From Gymnopilus junonius (taxonomy: Eukaryota; Basidiomycota; Agaricomycetes; Agaricales; Galerinaceae): a stretch of DNA of 64,000 nt. The DNA lies in the NCBI GenBank assembly GCA_015501075.1, contig JADNYJ010000009.1, forward strand, positions 487,221 to 551,220, given 5' to 3'. Made by a program: the position numbers and the translations under genes. Shown here piece by piece: positions 1 through 11,508 of this stretch (position 1 is the stretch's first letter; the number at the start of each line of letters is the position of its first letter). Below the pieces are notes generated by a model. That model had not been told where the DNA came from, did not search any database, and saw only the letters and a list, made by a program, of their open reading frames with translations.

Positions 1-687
1 TTGGGCGCAGATGAGGTTCATTCTGTCGGCGATATGCTGCAGAGTAGGTGCATGTGTGGCCGCATGCAGTTGAACAGGTAAACGACTACCAGGAGGGTCT
101 ACTGGACTATCAAGTATCAGAAGTGAATGAAAATTGAAGCGACGTACCACCTCTCTCTGGAAGCAGTTCAAGACCGCGTTCGCAAGCAACCTCATCGGTT
201 TCTTTGCGGGGTCGCGGAGGGTCGGTTGGGGCTGGCAAGGCCCTTAACCTTTCTCGTTCACGTCTGCCCATAGAGAGGGCCCATCGTTTGATGCGGGCTG
301 AGCGAATGGCGCGTGCATCATCAGGTACATTGGGACCTTGATAAGGAAGGAGGGTTCTCCGGCGCTTGGCTGGTGGAGGTTTGGGAAGTGACGGTGGAGG
401 AGGGGTCGGGGGTCGCTTGAGGGTGGCGGTGGCATCAAAGAGAGAGATTATAAGAGCATTGTGAATTTGCACTATCGAAATTAGAACAATGGGCAGAGAG
501 ATAGACGATGCAAGTCGGACGCACAGAGGTTGGCAGAGGTCAGGACTTGTTTGGTGCTTTCTTCAAACTCAGCGCGAGAGGATTTGCCAGACACAAAGCT
601 ACTGAGAGCATCAAAATAAATGGCTGCATTGGGACCGAGATTCCTGACGAGCTGGCCCTTGAGCGTAGAGGTAGAGGAGAGCGACAT
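1..687 (-). CDS. HFI1: SAGA core subunit Hfi1/Ada1 (TADA1), N-terminal part, cut by the window edge
   Basis: Three exons read on the minus strand: 687-525, 471-148 and 101 to the edge, with introns of 53 and 46 bp; phases agree throughout. The first ATG giving the family start is at 687 (MSLSSTSTLKGQLVRNLG). The protein carries the SAGA-Tad1 domain: an N-terminal helical segment, then the conserved stretch QIHNALIISLFDA after intron 1, a basic proline-rich linker (PPAKRRR), and after intron 2 the block DPPGSRLPVQLHAA followed by LQHIADRMNLICAQ. The family is a structural core subunit of the SAGA transcription coactivator, with a histone-fold region further downstream that is not in this window. 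It is divergent from the makorin gene with only 94 bp between start codons. The sequence is open at the left edge, so the C-terminus is unseen. Confidence 0.88.
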
Positions 688-781
688 TATAATAGGGAAC
701 AAAGAAGCGCTGGAGTCACGTGCGGGTGGATGGTAATTCCGGCGTAATTGGTGCTTGTCATTTGTCTTTCTCTCTCCTCTC
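688..781. promoter_or_regulatory. Short bidirectional promoter between HFI1 and the makorin gene
   Basis: Only 94 bp separate the two divergent start codons, so both 5' UTRs and core promoters must overlap here or extend into the neighbouring gene. No TATA box is evident. This is inferred from gene geometry alone. Confidence 0.5.
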
Positions 782-2594
782 ATGAGCCGTCCTGTAACAT
801 CCAAGCCCAGAGGTGTATGTCGATACTATAATGTTCCCCGCGGCTGCTTTGCAGGCGATAAGTGTAAATTCCTCCATGCCGTGCCTTCTCTAGATCCAAA
901 GCCAGACGATCCGCCTCTCCTCACTCCCTATGATAAAGCCAAGCGCTGCAGATATTACGCCCAAGGTCTCTGCGTTCCTCCGATCCTGCCTCTGGTCGCT
1001 GCTGATTCTTCTCACAGGCTACTGCAAGAGAGGAGAGGCATGCTGGTTCTTGCACGTCGCTGATCCGAGCCCGGCAGCTGCTCCCCCGGACGACGAAGAG
1101 GATGAAGAAGCCTGCTCATTTGTTTTGAGAAACCGTCCACCTATGCTTTGTTGAGTGCGTGTTCCGCTGCTGTTCCCATCTTCTCTTATGCTCATTTGAC
1201 TTCAGGTGGATGCAGTCATATCTTTTGCACATCTGTGAGATTGCCATTGACGCTCAATCTCTGTCCATGTCTCATACGTCTCTGACCGTTTCAGTGCATC
1301 AAACAGTGGCGCGATCCTCAAAACAAGCAGGGAGATATGCTCGTTTCGGGGAACACAAAGAAATGTCCAATGTGTCGCACTCCCTCAAAGTTTATCACTC
1401 CCTCCTCCAGGTTCTGGAAAGATGGCACTCCGGAAAAGGCTGCTGTCATGCAGGCTTATATGGATAGCATGGCCCGGGTCCCTTGTCGGTATGTCACCTT
1501 GTCCGCATGCCTTTCTTTTCTTCTTACCTTTTTTTTTTGTGTCAGCTACTTTCAAAAGTCGCTTCAAAAGAACAAAGACAAGCCTCTCTGTCCCTATGGA
1601 AAGGATTGTTTCTACCAACATCTCAAGGAAGACGGAACGCCCCATGTTTTCAAGGATGGTGTCGATGTCTGCATGAGTGTTTGTTTGGCTTTAGATTGCA
1701 AACCGCTTCATCAATTGAGTGACTACTTTTTAGCGATACCGTCAGTCTCATTATCAGAGGCGAGGATTTGTAGACATGCAATTTATGCCGTTGAGTCTCT
1801 CGGACCTTGATTTTATGCTCCCTGTGGTTGGGCGGTCTGTTCGAGAAAACGGCTCGCAGAGTGGTCGCAACGCCACATTGAGAAGACTGCAGGAGATGGG
1901 CCGGTCATTGGACCTTTTGAGTGAGGCCATCAGCGAGCTTCCCTCTCTGAGTGACCTGGACTTTGCTGAAACAAGAGGACAAAGAACGTACAGAGGAAGG
2001 GTCAGAGATGACGCTGCTAGGCGAGAAGAAGGCTACAGGGACTTGATGGTATGTTGATGATCATCTCATGCGGGTTCGCAATGCTCATGTCAGTAGTCTA
2101 CGGATGAGATGCTGGCCGCACTTGGCAGTAGCTATAGACCACAGGCCACAAGGGAGGAAGGGCAGCGGACGGGCACACCGCCTCCGCCACTCGAGGCGGT
2201 TGGCGCACCGGCGGGATATGATTCGGAGTCGAGCATGCCTAGATTGGAATCGACATCGGCCACGGAAGACGAAGAGGACGGCAACTGGAGCGATGAGCCG
2301 TCAGACGAGGAGGATCTAGAGCTGCAGGCCCTGGCGCGGATGGGTCTCATTGATTTCCTGGCTGGCCAGCGGGAGAGCCCTGCAGAGGAGGAGCTGCCGG
2401 CATTGGAGCCGATAGACGGGGGATCGGACGGCGAGGAAGAGTCAGAGGATGGGCCATTTGTGACGGACGGACGGGGACGGGCGGTGTGGACGGGGCCTGG
2501 AGAGGAGGACAAGCGGGATCGGAGCGGTGAAGGGGACGGGGACGGCGGGGGAGACGGACGATCGATCCTGGGCTGGTTTAGTGGGCTATTTTAA
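782..2594 (+). CDS. Makorin-type CCCH/RING E3 ubiquitin ligase with one apparent base missing
   Basis: Seven exons: 782-965, 1018-1154, 1206-1234, 1295-1488, 1546-1678, 1734-2048, 2097-2594. Two N-terminal CCCH zinc fingers (CRYYNVPRGCFAGDKCKFLH and CRYYAQG-YCKRGEACWFLH) are followed by an acidic linker, a C3HC4 RING (CFEKP, then GCSHIFCTSC across introns 2-3, ending CPMCR) and a third CCCH finger (CRYFQ..CPYGKDCFYQH). This is the makorin order. The acidic C-terminal tail (about residues 380-496) is low-complexity. All exon phases agree except in exon 2, where the frame of the second CCCH finger reaches a stop just before intron 2; one extra T at about 1118-1126 would restore the RING and give about 496 residues. 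Makorins ubiquitinate RNA-associated proteins in animals; the fungal substrate is unknown. Confidence 0.82.
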
Positions 2595-2647
2595 TGTTAA
2601 TGTAGAATATGTGAATGACATCATCGTTCTTTCCTCGTCCTTCCCTC

Positions 2648-5600
2648 ATGTCCGCTGAGCCCAAAACGCCCGCCGATGAGGGCATCTCTTTCTTCCAGAG
2701 CATCCCCAGGCCCAGCGATCCCCCCATACACGTCTATGAGCTCAAGCTAGACCCAGATGGCGGTCCTACCCAGTCTCTCTCTGTGAGCCACATCAGTCCC
2801 CACCCCTCTACTCACTGCTCATCCCCACAGTACACCCGTCTTCCTCCCGCATATACCCCGTATATTCTACGCGTCTCCATCCAAGCGGGGACCCCCGCCG
2901 CCAAAAAGGGCCTCTTCAAGACCAATTTCCCCCTTGATGGTGGCGCGTTCGCCCGCGACAGGTTTGCTGAGCGCAAGTCCGCATCATCTCCTCCTCCTTG
3001 TTTTCGTCTGTTGACCGCCATGTTCCCAGACTGCCTCAGCAGTTCTCCAAGCCCATCCAGATCGACCTGCCCATCTCTCATGCCGGTGCGTTCATGTACT
3101 GGATTGAGTACGAGGACAACCACGGCGAGAGGGTAAAGGGCCGTCCGGGCTACTTTAATGTCGACCCCATTCTCAGGATAAAGGCTAGGTCACCTATTTT
3201 GGATGACTCCTTTCATGTTCTCCCTGTTGGTGCTGCTATTCAACCCGAGGTTGTCAATCTGCCCCTCAATGGTCTCGCCATCCTCACCGTTGTGTCCAAA
3301 TGGATGGGCCCCATTGACCAATGGAAAAAACACTTTGCAGAGGCCCAGGAACGCGGTTATACCATGCTGCACTATACTCCTCTACAGGAAAGAGGAGAAA
3401 GCGACAGCCCATACTCTATTCGCAACCAGTTCAGGTACGATCCAGGCCTCTTTGGGACCGCTCTCAGCGACAAGGCGGGCAAAAAGAAGATTGAGCAGAT
3501 CCTGAAAGTGGCTTGCGATGAATATGGTCTCTTGAGCTTGACCGACGTCGTTCTCAACCACACGTCCAACGACAGCCCGTGGCTGCTCGAACATCCTGAA
3601 GCTGGTATGTGTTTCGCGTCAGCTTGTCAATGCTACTCTTCTGATAAATACAATAGGCTTCAGTCCTTCAAACACGCCTCATCTCACCCCCGCTTTCGAG
3701 TTGGATTCTGCCATCATAAGTTTCTCGACTTCTCTTGCTGAACGCGGTCTACCAACCGACATTTCCTCGGAGAACGATCTTAACGCTGTGATCAATGCCT
3801 TTAGCAAGGTTGTTCGCGACCTCGATCTTTGGCAGTACTACGTCTTGAATCGCGATCGTGAAAAGGACTCGGTCAAGGTTGTGCTTTCAATGGGCAAAGT
3901 TGATCCTTGGAAAGGCTCAGATATAGTGGGCAAGAATGTCACGGAGCTCGCTGGTATATTTCGAAGCGAGAAGGGCGTCCCTGGTCTCGGTAAACTTGCA
4001 TCAAGGTTTGGTGTCAAGGTCGAGGCGTCTGTTGCAGCTGGCTTCATTCAAGCCGCTTTCACAGAATTGAAGGATCCAGAAGCCCAAGCTGATGCTTGGG
4101 CCACAGTCGTCGACGTTTTGAACGTCTCCTTGTACAAAGAGTGGGAAGAAGACACCAACGCAGCTATTGACAACATACGCAATCGCGTCAAGTATACACG
4201 ACTAGATCCCCATGGACCGAAGCTGGGGGAAATATCCAAGGAGCAAGTAGTTTTTTTCTGAGCTCCAATCATGTTTTTCTTATTTTCATGTTGATAGGAA
4301 TCCCCTTGTCGAACTGTACTTTACACGGCTCACTCCTACGACTAATGCGGATCCCCTTGTTTACTCTCTCGCCAACAACGGGTGGATTTGGAATGCCGAT
4401 CCTCTGCAAAATTTTGCTCTCTTACCATCCAAGGCATACCTTCGTCGCGAAGTTATCGTATGGGGTGATTGCGTCAAACTCCGTTATGGCTCTCGGCCGA
4501 CCGATAACCCTTGGCTCTGGGAACATATGACCACCTACGTCCGCTCGTTGGCTAATACATTTGATGGCTTCAGAATTGATAACTGCCATTCCACGCCTTT
4601 GGAAGTCGGAAAGCACATGCTGGACGCCGCTCGAGTCATTTGTCCGGACCTCTATGTCTGCGCGGAGCTATTCACAGGCAACGAGGACATGGATCTAGTT
4701 TTCGTTCGAGAGCTGGGAATCAACAGTTTAATCAGAGAAAGTGGTAATGGATGGGATCCAAAAGAGTTGTCGCGGCTCCTGTATCGGCATGGTCTCGGAA
4801 AACCAATCTGCTCCATGGATGATGCTTGCATGGTCAGCAAGGAGGATATCCCTAGTCCAACCGGAAAGGGCCCAGTGCGTACCGCTATCGTGACACCGTT
4901 GAATGGCTCATCTCCACACGCTCTCCTTTATGACTTGACTCATGATAATGAGTCGTTCCTGGATAAACGATCAGCGGAAGATGCACTGTCCACAGGTTCC
5001 CTGGTCGCATTTAGCTACTGCGCCATCGGAAGTGTCAAGGGGTTCGACGATTTGTACCCCAAGTTACTCAATCTCGTACAGGAGAAGCGCAGATACGAGC
5101 TTACAGGCCTTGGCAATTCCAGTGGAATCGCAAAGGTGAAAAGGGTACTGAACGCCTTGCATCTGGAGATGGTGTTGGATGGGTACGAGGAAGGGCATGT
5201 CCACGAAGAAAATGATGTCGGTCGGCTTTTTTTTTTCTTTACGAGTCACTAACAGACGTCGTTGTATCGAACAGTATATTGTGCTTCATCGTGTTCAACC
5301 ATTGACTCGGAAAGGCTACCTCCTTGTCGTGCATACAGCATTTTCCAAAGGGTCTAAAACTCGTGGACATAGTAAGACAATTGCTGTTCTCTTTGGGGAT
5401 GTCTCTTTCTGAAGCATTTTTCGCAGTTGAGCCGATCATGTTGCGCCGTACTAGGGCGAGATTCATTCTAGGCGCAAGCCTTGATGTTCTGTCATATGAT
5501 ACTCCAACAGACTCCCAGTTCCTGAAAGGCCTCCCTTCCCGACTAAACGAAATGCCGCCAGTCGTAGTACCCCAGGGACTTGATCATGAAGGTCCATACA

Positions 5601-7901
5601 GTGAAATCATTGTCCCGGAAACCTTCCCTCCAGGAAGCATCATGGTGTTTGAAACACAACTTCAACAACATGACCCGTCTTTGGACTCATTCTGCGCGTC
5701 CGGCGCACAGGAGGCTTTTAGTAAAGTTGACTTGGTCGACTTGAATGTCATCTTACATCGCTCAGACGTGGAGGAAAGAGACGCAACTGGAGGTGTTTTT
5801 GGTAATTACGACGTCCCTGGACTTGGGAAACTGGTGTATTGCGGATTAGAGGGTTGGATGCACCCTCTGAGACACATCATGCGGTACAACGATCTCGGGC
5901 ACCCTCTATGCGGACATCTGAGAGAAGGAACCTGGGCGCTGGATTACGTTCACGAGCGACTGGTTCAGTAAGTCCATCCATATCGCTTCCCTATGTTTGG
6001 ACTCTCTGAACGGCGCATTTAGTCAGGTCGATACTTTGCCTAATCTCGCCGAACCTGCAAAGTGGATCAAGGAGAGGTTTGACCGTGTCAAAGCAACTGT
6101 ACCCAACTACATGAGACCAAAATACTTTGCCCTCGTCGTCTCAGAGGCGTACAAAGCTGCTTGTCGCTCCGCTTTGGAACAATGCTCAGATTTTATTTCC
6201 TCGGGAGATGAATTCACGCAGAGCCTCGCGCTATGTTCTGTGCAAATGTATGGCCTTGTTAAATCGGCCTCCCTTGATCCTAGCAAACCCACTCCATCGT
6301 TGGCGGCTGGTCTGCCTCATTTCACAACCGGATGGGCTCGATGCTGGGGGCGTGATGTCTTCATCTCTCTGAGCGGGCTTTTCTTGACTACCGGAAACTA
6401 TGAGGGAGCGAAGCAACACATCTTGGCATTTGCGTCCACGCTCAAACATGGATTGATTCCAAACTTGTTGGATTCTTTGCGGAGTCCAAGGTAAGCCTCT
6501 ATTCACCTGTGACCAATTCCGATTAACAGCGTGCTGAAAAAGGTACAATTCTCGCGATTCACCTTGGTGGATGCTGCAAAATATTCAAGATTATGCAAGG
6601 ACCGCCCCAGATGGGATAGGTATTCTTTCCGAAGTCGTTAAGCGGCGCTTCCCGGAAGATGACACTTGGGTTCCTTGGGATGACCCCCGAGCTTATGCCT
6701 CTTCCTCTACATTGGCCGAAATCATTCAAGAAATACTGCAACGCCATGCCGATGGCATCCATTTTCGCGAGTATAATGCCGGGCCCAACCTTGACATGCA
6801 GATGAGAAACGAAGGATTCAACATTGACATTTATGTGGATTGGGAAACCGGGCTGATCTTTGGTGGTAATCGTCACAACTGCGGGACGTGGATGGATAAA
6901 ATGGGCGAGTCGACGAAAGCCGGAACGAAAGGTGTCCCTGGATCCCCTAGAGAAGGTGCGCCAGTCGAAATCACAGGGTTGCTCAAGAGCACGCTTCGCT
7001 GGCTGAGCGAGCTGTCGGCCAAGGGTATATTCCCTTTCAAGGGTGTCCAGACAGAAGGTGCGTTCACTTGCTCTCTTTTTGATATAAAGTGACTCTTACT
7101 TTGTGAATAGTCAATGGCAAGAAGCATCTTGTGACGTATCAAGAATGGTCCTCTTTGATTCAAGAGTCTTTCGAAAAGTGCTATTATATTCCATTGGGTG
7201 AGTATATGACCTCCAATGCTTACGATCTGCTCACCATGGGCAATAAAACATAGACAATTCATCAGACGGCCAATACAATATCAAGTCGAACCTTGTCAAC
7301 CGACGTGGAATCTATAAAGACGTCTATGGATCGGGAACTGACCATGAATGGGCAGACTATCAATTCCGATGCAATTTCCCGATCGCGATGACCGTCGCGC
7401 CTGAACTGTTTGACGAGAAACATGCTCTTTCTGCATTGCAACTGGCGGACAAGGTGTTGCGAGGGCCGCTTGGTATGAAGACATTGGACCCCGCAGACCT
7501 GCAATACCGACCAAACTACGACAACTCGAACGATTCGGATGATCCTACAGTGGCAAAGGGATTGAACTACCATAATGTAAGATACAAAGTGCATGATAGT
7601 AAACAAACGCTGAGCCTTTTTTATGTAGGGGCCCGAATGGGGCTGGCCTCTGGGGTATTTCCTACGGGCATACTTCCATTTCGACACCCGAGCGGGGCGG
7701 GGAAAGGAGGATGAGAAACAGACGCTCCATTGTTTGCTGGAAATGCTGCTTGAATGCCGAAGACATATTGCGAGTGATGCCTGGAGAGGACTGCCCGAGT
7801 TGACGAACGAGAACGGGAGCTTTTGTTGGGACTCGTGCAAGACGCAGGCCTGGAGTGCGAGCACGCTGTTGGACTTTTTAGCTAGCAGTCGTTCAGATTA
7901 G
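2648..7901 (+). CDS. GDB1: Glycogen debranching enzyme (4-alpha-glucanotransferase / amylo-1,6-glucosidase)
   Basis: Twelve exons: 2648-2782, 2831-2961, 3030-3604, 3657-4242, 4298-5216, 5275-5371, 5427-5967, 6023-6490, 6543-7057, 7111-7197, 7254-7576, 7629-7901. They join in frame to 1,549 residues, close to the yeast protein. The N-terminal transferase half shows the alpha-amylase-like blocks [10 protein letters not shown] and [14 protein letters not shown] and the CAELF motif. The C-terminal glucosidase half shows the (alpha/alpha)6-barrel blocks [36 protein letters not shown] and [11 protein letters not shown]. The enzyme removes phosphorylase-limit branches in cytosolic glycogen. Intron 4 (4243-4297) starts with GC instead of GT (donor GA|GCAAGT); using the nearby GTAGTT shifts the frame and breaks the conserved [10 protein letters not shown] block. 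Four AGATT units overlap the stop codon. Confidence 0.96.
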
Positions 7902-7984
7902 ATTAGATTAGATGAGTTGCACATGTTTGGCTGGCTTATGGACTGTTTCAAAAAGGTCGAGCTCGTCGTTCTCCATGCCCACTG

Positions 7985-10900
7985 ATGGCATTCTTCGGTC
8001 TGCCTGAGCGCGACCTTGCCGAGGACCGTCCAGAGAATACAGAGGACCTCGCGGTCTACACTTGGGGTGAGGAGAGCTACGATGGTCTCGGGGATGTCCT
8101 TCAGGAAGGCGGCGACGAGCTCAACGATGAGACTTTCGGATCGACGGGTCCCATTGGTGACTGGCCCTCCTTTTGTGGCCTTTGCGCTTTTATTCATCTT
8201 TCATTCTAGGCAAAGACTTTGACTTTTCCAGCACTGGTCTTCCGGATCCCCATCCTGACCAGCAACGCCAGCCCATCTCAGAGGTACGCCAGGCGCCTCC
8301 TCAGAGGAGGGAGGAAAGACCACAAGGTGATCAACCGAGAGCCGCTCAGTCGGGTATGCTCGTTTCTGCATGTCGTCTGTGGAATGCGCTCCTGACAGTG
8401 TCTGATTGTTACAGCTCGTCCGGCTGTTATCCCTTCAACGTCTCTCGAGTCCCTATGGCATGACCAGTCTGCCTTTTCTGCTATGCCACGCGTCAACGGT
8501 TCGGGACGTCTAGCGGAGCCACCTAGAGTATCTCCAGTTTCAGCTCAGCCGCCGTCTTCAAGGTTTTCGCCCTTTGCAGACAATGACACACAGGCGATTA
8601 GCCATGCAGTCGGCCAGCTCCATCAGTCGCATCAACGCATTCGTACCCTGCAGGACATCGAAGCTGAAATGCTAGCAAATGCCCAGCAGGCACGCCAACG
8701 GGAGCGCGAGCAAGAGTATCTTCTTCAGCAAGAACAAGAACGCCTCATGCAAGAACGCCTAGCTCAGCAGCAACTGCAGCAACATCTTCTCCAACAACAG
8801 CAGCAGCAGCAACGTCTCCGCGAAGAAGAAGCTCGTCAACGCCTTTTATTCCAGGAGCAGCAGCAGCAGCAGCAGGCACACGTCCAGAGACTTTTGCAGC
8901 AACAAAGAGAACAGCAGTTGCACCAGCAGCGCACCCCACCACCTCGCATGATTCCGTCCTCGCAGTCTCCTCGATTCCTTGAGCATCGTCAGCTTTTACT
9001 TTTGCAACAACAGCAACTCGAGCAGCAGCTGCAACAGCAACGCCTGCATGAGATTGAAGAGCAGCTCAGGCTTGAAGAGGTTGAGCGTCGCCTCCATGCC
9101 TTGAACATGGAAAGAAATCGTGTTGAATCGCCGTATGGATCCCGCCGTGCATCTGGTTTCCCAGCTGGGGATGCTCAAGAGGTTCAGCAAGCTCAACTTC
9201 TCCAACTTGCACAGGATCGACAGTTATTGCTTCAGCAACAGCAGCAGCAGCAGCAATATCGTAGGCAAAGGTCCCGCTCGCCTGCCGTAGTCAATGCGCA
9301 TTATCCAACGTCATTACAGGAAGAGGGTCGTCAATCTTACCAGCAACCTCAAAACGTACAGTTGCAGCAACGACTTTTGGCTGACCTTGCCCACAGCGAC
9401 CTTTCTCGAGACCTGCATGGTGCATCTCCAGCTGAACAAGAGGCTCTTAGAGTGGAAGCAATGCGTAAAATTGTGGAAGCAGAAAAGATGGAAGAAAAGC
9501 GCCGTCGCAAAGCTGCTAAAATTGCACACATGGTTTGTTGCTTTCAGTGTTTGAGAATGCGTTCAGAAGCAGAAACTCATGGTTCTTAAAGGCTCGATAC
9601 AATGATCTCATGACACAGTCCGATAAAGACTTTATCACTCGAATTCAGGTATCCCAACTCGTCACCCAAGATCCTTATGCGGACGATTTCTACGCTCAAG
9701 TGTACGGCGCCATAATGCGCTCTAGGATGGGCTTGCAGGCACAGGACGAACGTGTACTCAAATTTGGCTCTGGTGGTGGCATTGGACTGGGCTTGGCTTC
9801 CAAGGGTGGTAATCGACGACCAAGCGCTATGCAACGTATGGAACAACAGGTCGAACGAATTGTCAGCAATGCCAGAAAAAGGGAAGAAGAAAAGGGCCTA
9901 CACGGTAGGGCGTCTGCGGAGCTCTAGGGATTGATCTAATTCTTTCCTGCACTACTCTTTTCAGCCGTCCACAGTCTTCAAGGTGCGCTGGGGAAAACGT
10001 CAGGTCGCAGCTACAAAGCAGCCCCACGACAACTTCTTCAAGTTGATTCTGGTGCTGGCGCTTCCCCTACACTTTCACACGCCACTGCCAATCTTCACAT
10101 AAGTAAGACTACTGTCCAGAACGAAGGAGCCGCGAAAGAGGCCGCAAAGCTTGGGCGCGAAGCTCTAGGCGTCGCAGGGGAGGTGAGATAAGTCCAACTT
10201 TCCAAGTGCATCCCATTCACTGCATATTCCAGACGGACAATCTTGTTAGGAAGGACCCTCTCACAAATCGGCAAGTGTTAGTTATTCTCGAAGGACTTTA
10301 TGATACTGTGCTGCGAGTTGAGCAATTGAGGCGTGACCAGCCCCCACTTGAAGATGTTGAGGCTTCTCAAGACTGGTAATATCCTTTTGATGTCTTGATT
10401 TTCTTCATATGGATTTCCCTTCTTTTTTTAACAGGAAAGCTGAGTACGACAACCTGGTTGATGGTCTTTGGGAAGAACTTCGGGTGATGGTACCTCTTGA
10501 GACTAGGTATGAGTAACTTCACGAGTCTCGTAGGGCCGTCTGATTTAGTTTGGTTGCAAGTGATCCTCATCCATTTATATCCCTCATAACGCCAGCCAAG
10601 GGTAAACGAATTCTTCCACGTCTCACCCGCCATTTGAGTAGTCAGCGAATGCTCACCCTTTTAACGTTGCTTGTGGCATGTTTCAATCAATTGGACGTCG
10701 TCAAGGAAGCTCCAATCCTTGATTCCGTTAAGGATAGTCAAGAGAGATCAGATGCCGAACGGCAAACACATGCCTTTCTTGGTAGCGTCATGCAAAGTAT
10801 CTTGCCAGTGGTCTCCGTAGCGAACCTTCGTCTCGTCTCGGGTCTCCTTGGGTTATTACTGGATCGTAGTGATATCGTTGCCGTAGCACGTACTAGGGTG

Positions 10901-11463
10901 CGTATTTATTTCATATCATTGGCTGACCCAGTGACTGAACATTTAGCCGTGCTAGCCGGGATTGGCATTATTGACGCTGTTCCTTAGTCGAGTGGAAGTG
11001 ATCAAACAAACGATTACTGCATCTGAATTGACGGACACACCAACGCTGGAAGAAAGTCAACAATGGTATCTAAATTTTGTAGAGCTGCATTCCCTCTTCC
11101 ACCTACTGATCGTCGGTCACCCTTAGGCGTCTGATGTTCGACCATTTGTTTCAACTTCTTGCACCCCATCTCCTTTCGCTTTTCCCTTCAGCACGTATTG
11201 TCAGTCCGGATCCTTCCAACAATCCTATTCCTATAGATATCGTCGATCAGCCTGTTTGGCAATTCCTTGCTGCATTGGCGCTGCATGGCGTGATCGAACA
11301 ACACCATGTTTTGGTGGCGTCTTTACGTGAAAAAATTCTTGATAATGTCCTTAGCGTAAATAAGGGCTGGGTCCACGACGAGGACGAACGACAAACTAAA
11401 CTGGCCAACGTTAATCTTTTTTTACATGCAGTCAATCTAGATAGCTCTCAAATTGCTATGTGA
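7985..11463 (+). CDS. PAT1: mRNA decapping activator Pat1 (Topo II-associated protein)
   Basis: Ten exons: 7985-8156, 8210-8353, 8415-9532, 9592-9904, 9965-10182, 10233-10375, 10435-10506, 10549-10897, 10956-11065, 11127-11463, giving 991 residues in frame. The N-terminus MAFFGLPERDL resembles the short N-terminal motif by which Pat1 contacts Dhh1. Residues about 150-450 are a very glutamine-rich, coiled-coil-like stretch with several pure CAG/CAA runs. After it comes the hallmark segment RYNDLMTQSDKDFITRIQVS, then the helical repeat C-terminal domain (blocks LALLTLFLSRVEVI and WRLMFDHLFQLL) that binds Dcp2 and Lsm1-7 in yeast. It acts in cytoplasmic P-bodies in decapping and translational repression. 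It is separated from GDB1 by 83 bp and convergent with the glycosyltransferase, with only 45 bp between stop codons. Confidence 0.93.
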
Positions 11464-11508
11464 TGCCTTCGGGTTCTACGATATGATATACATATGATAT
11501 CACATATT

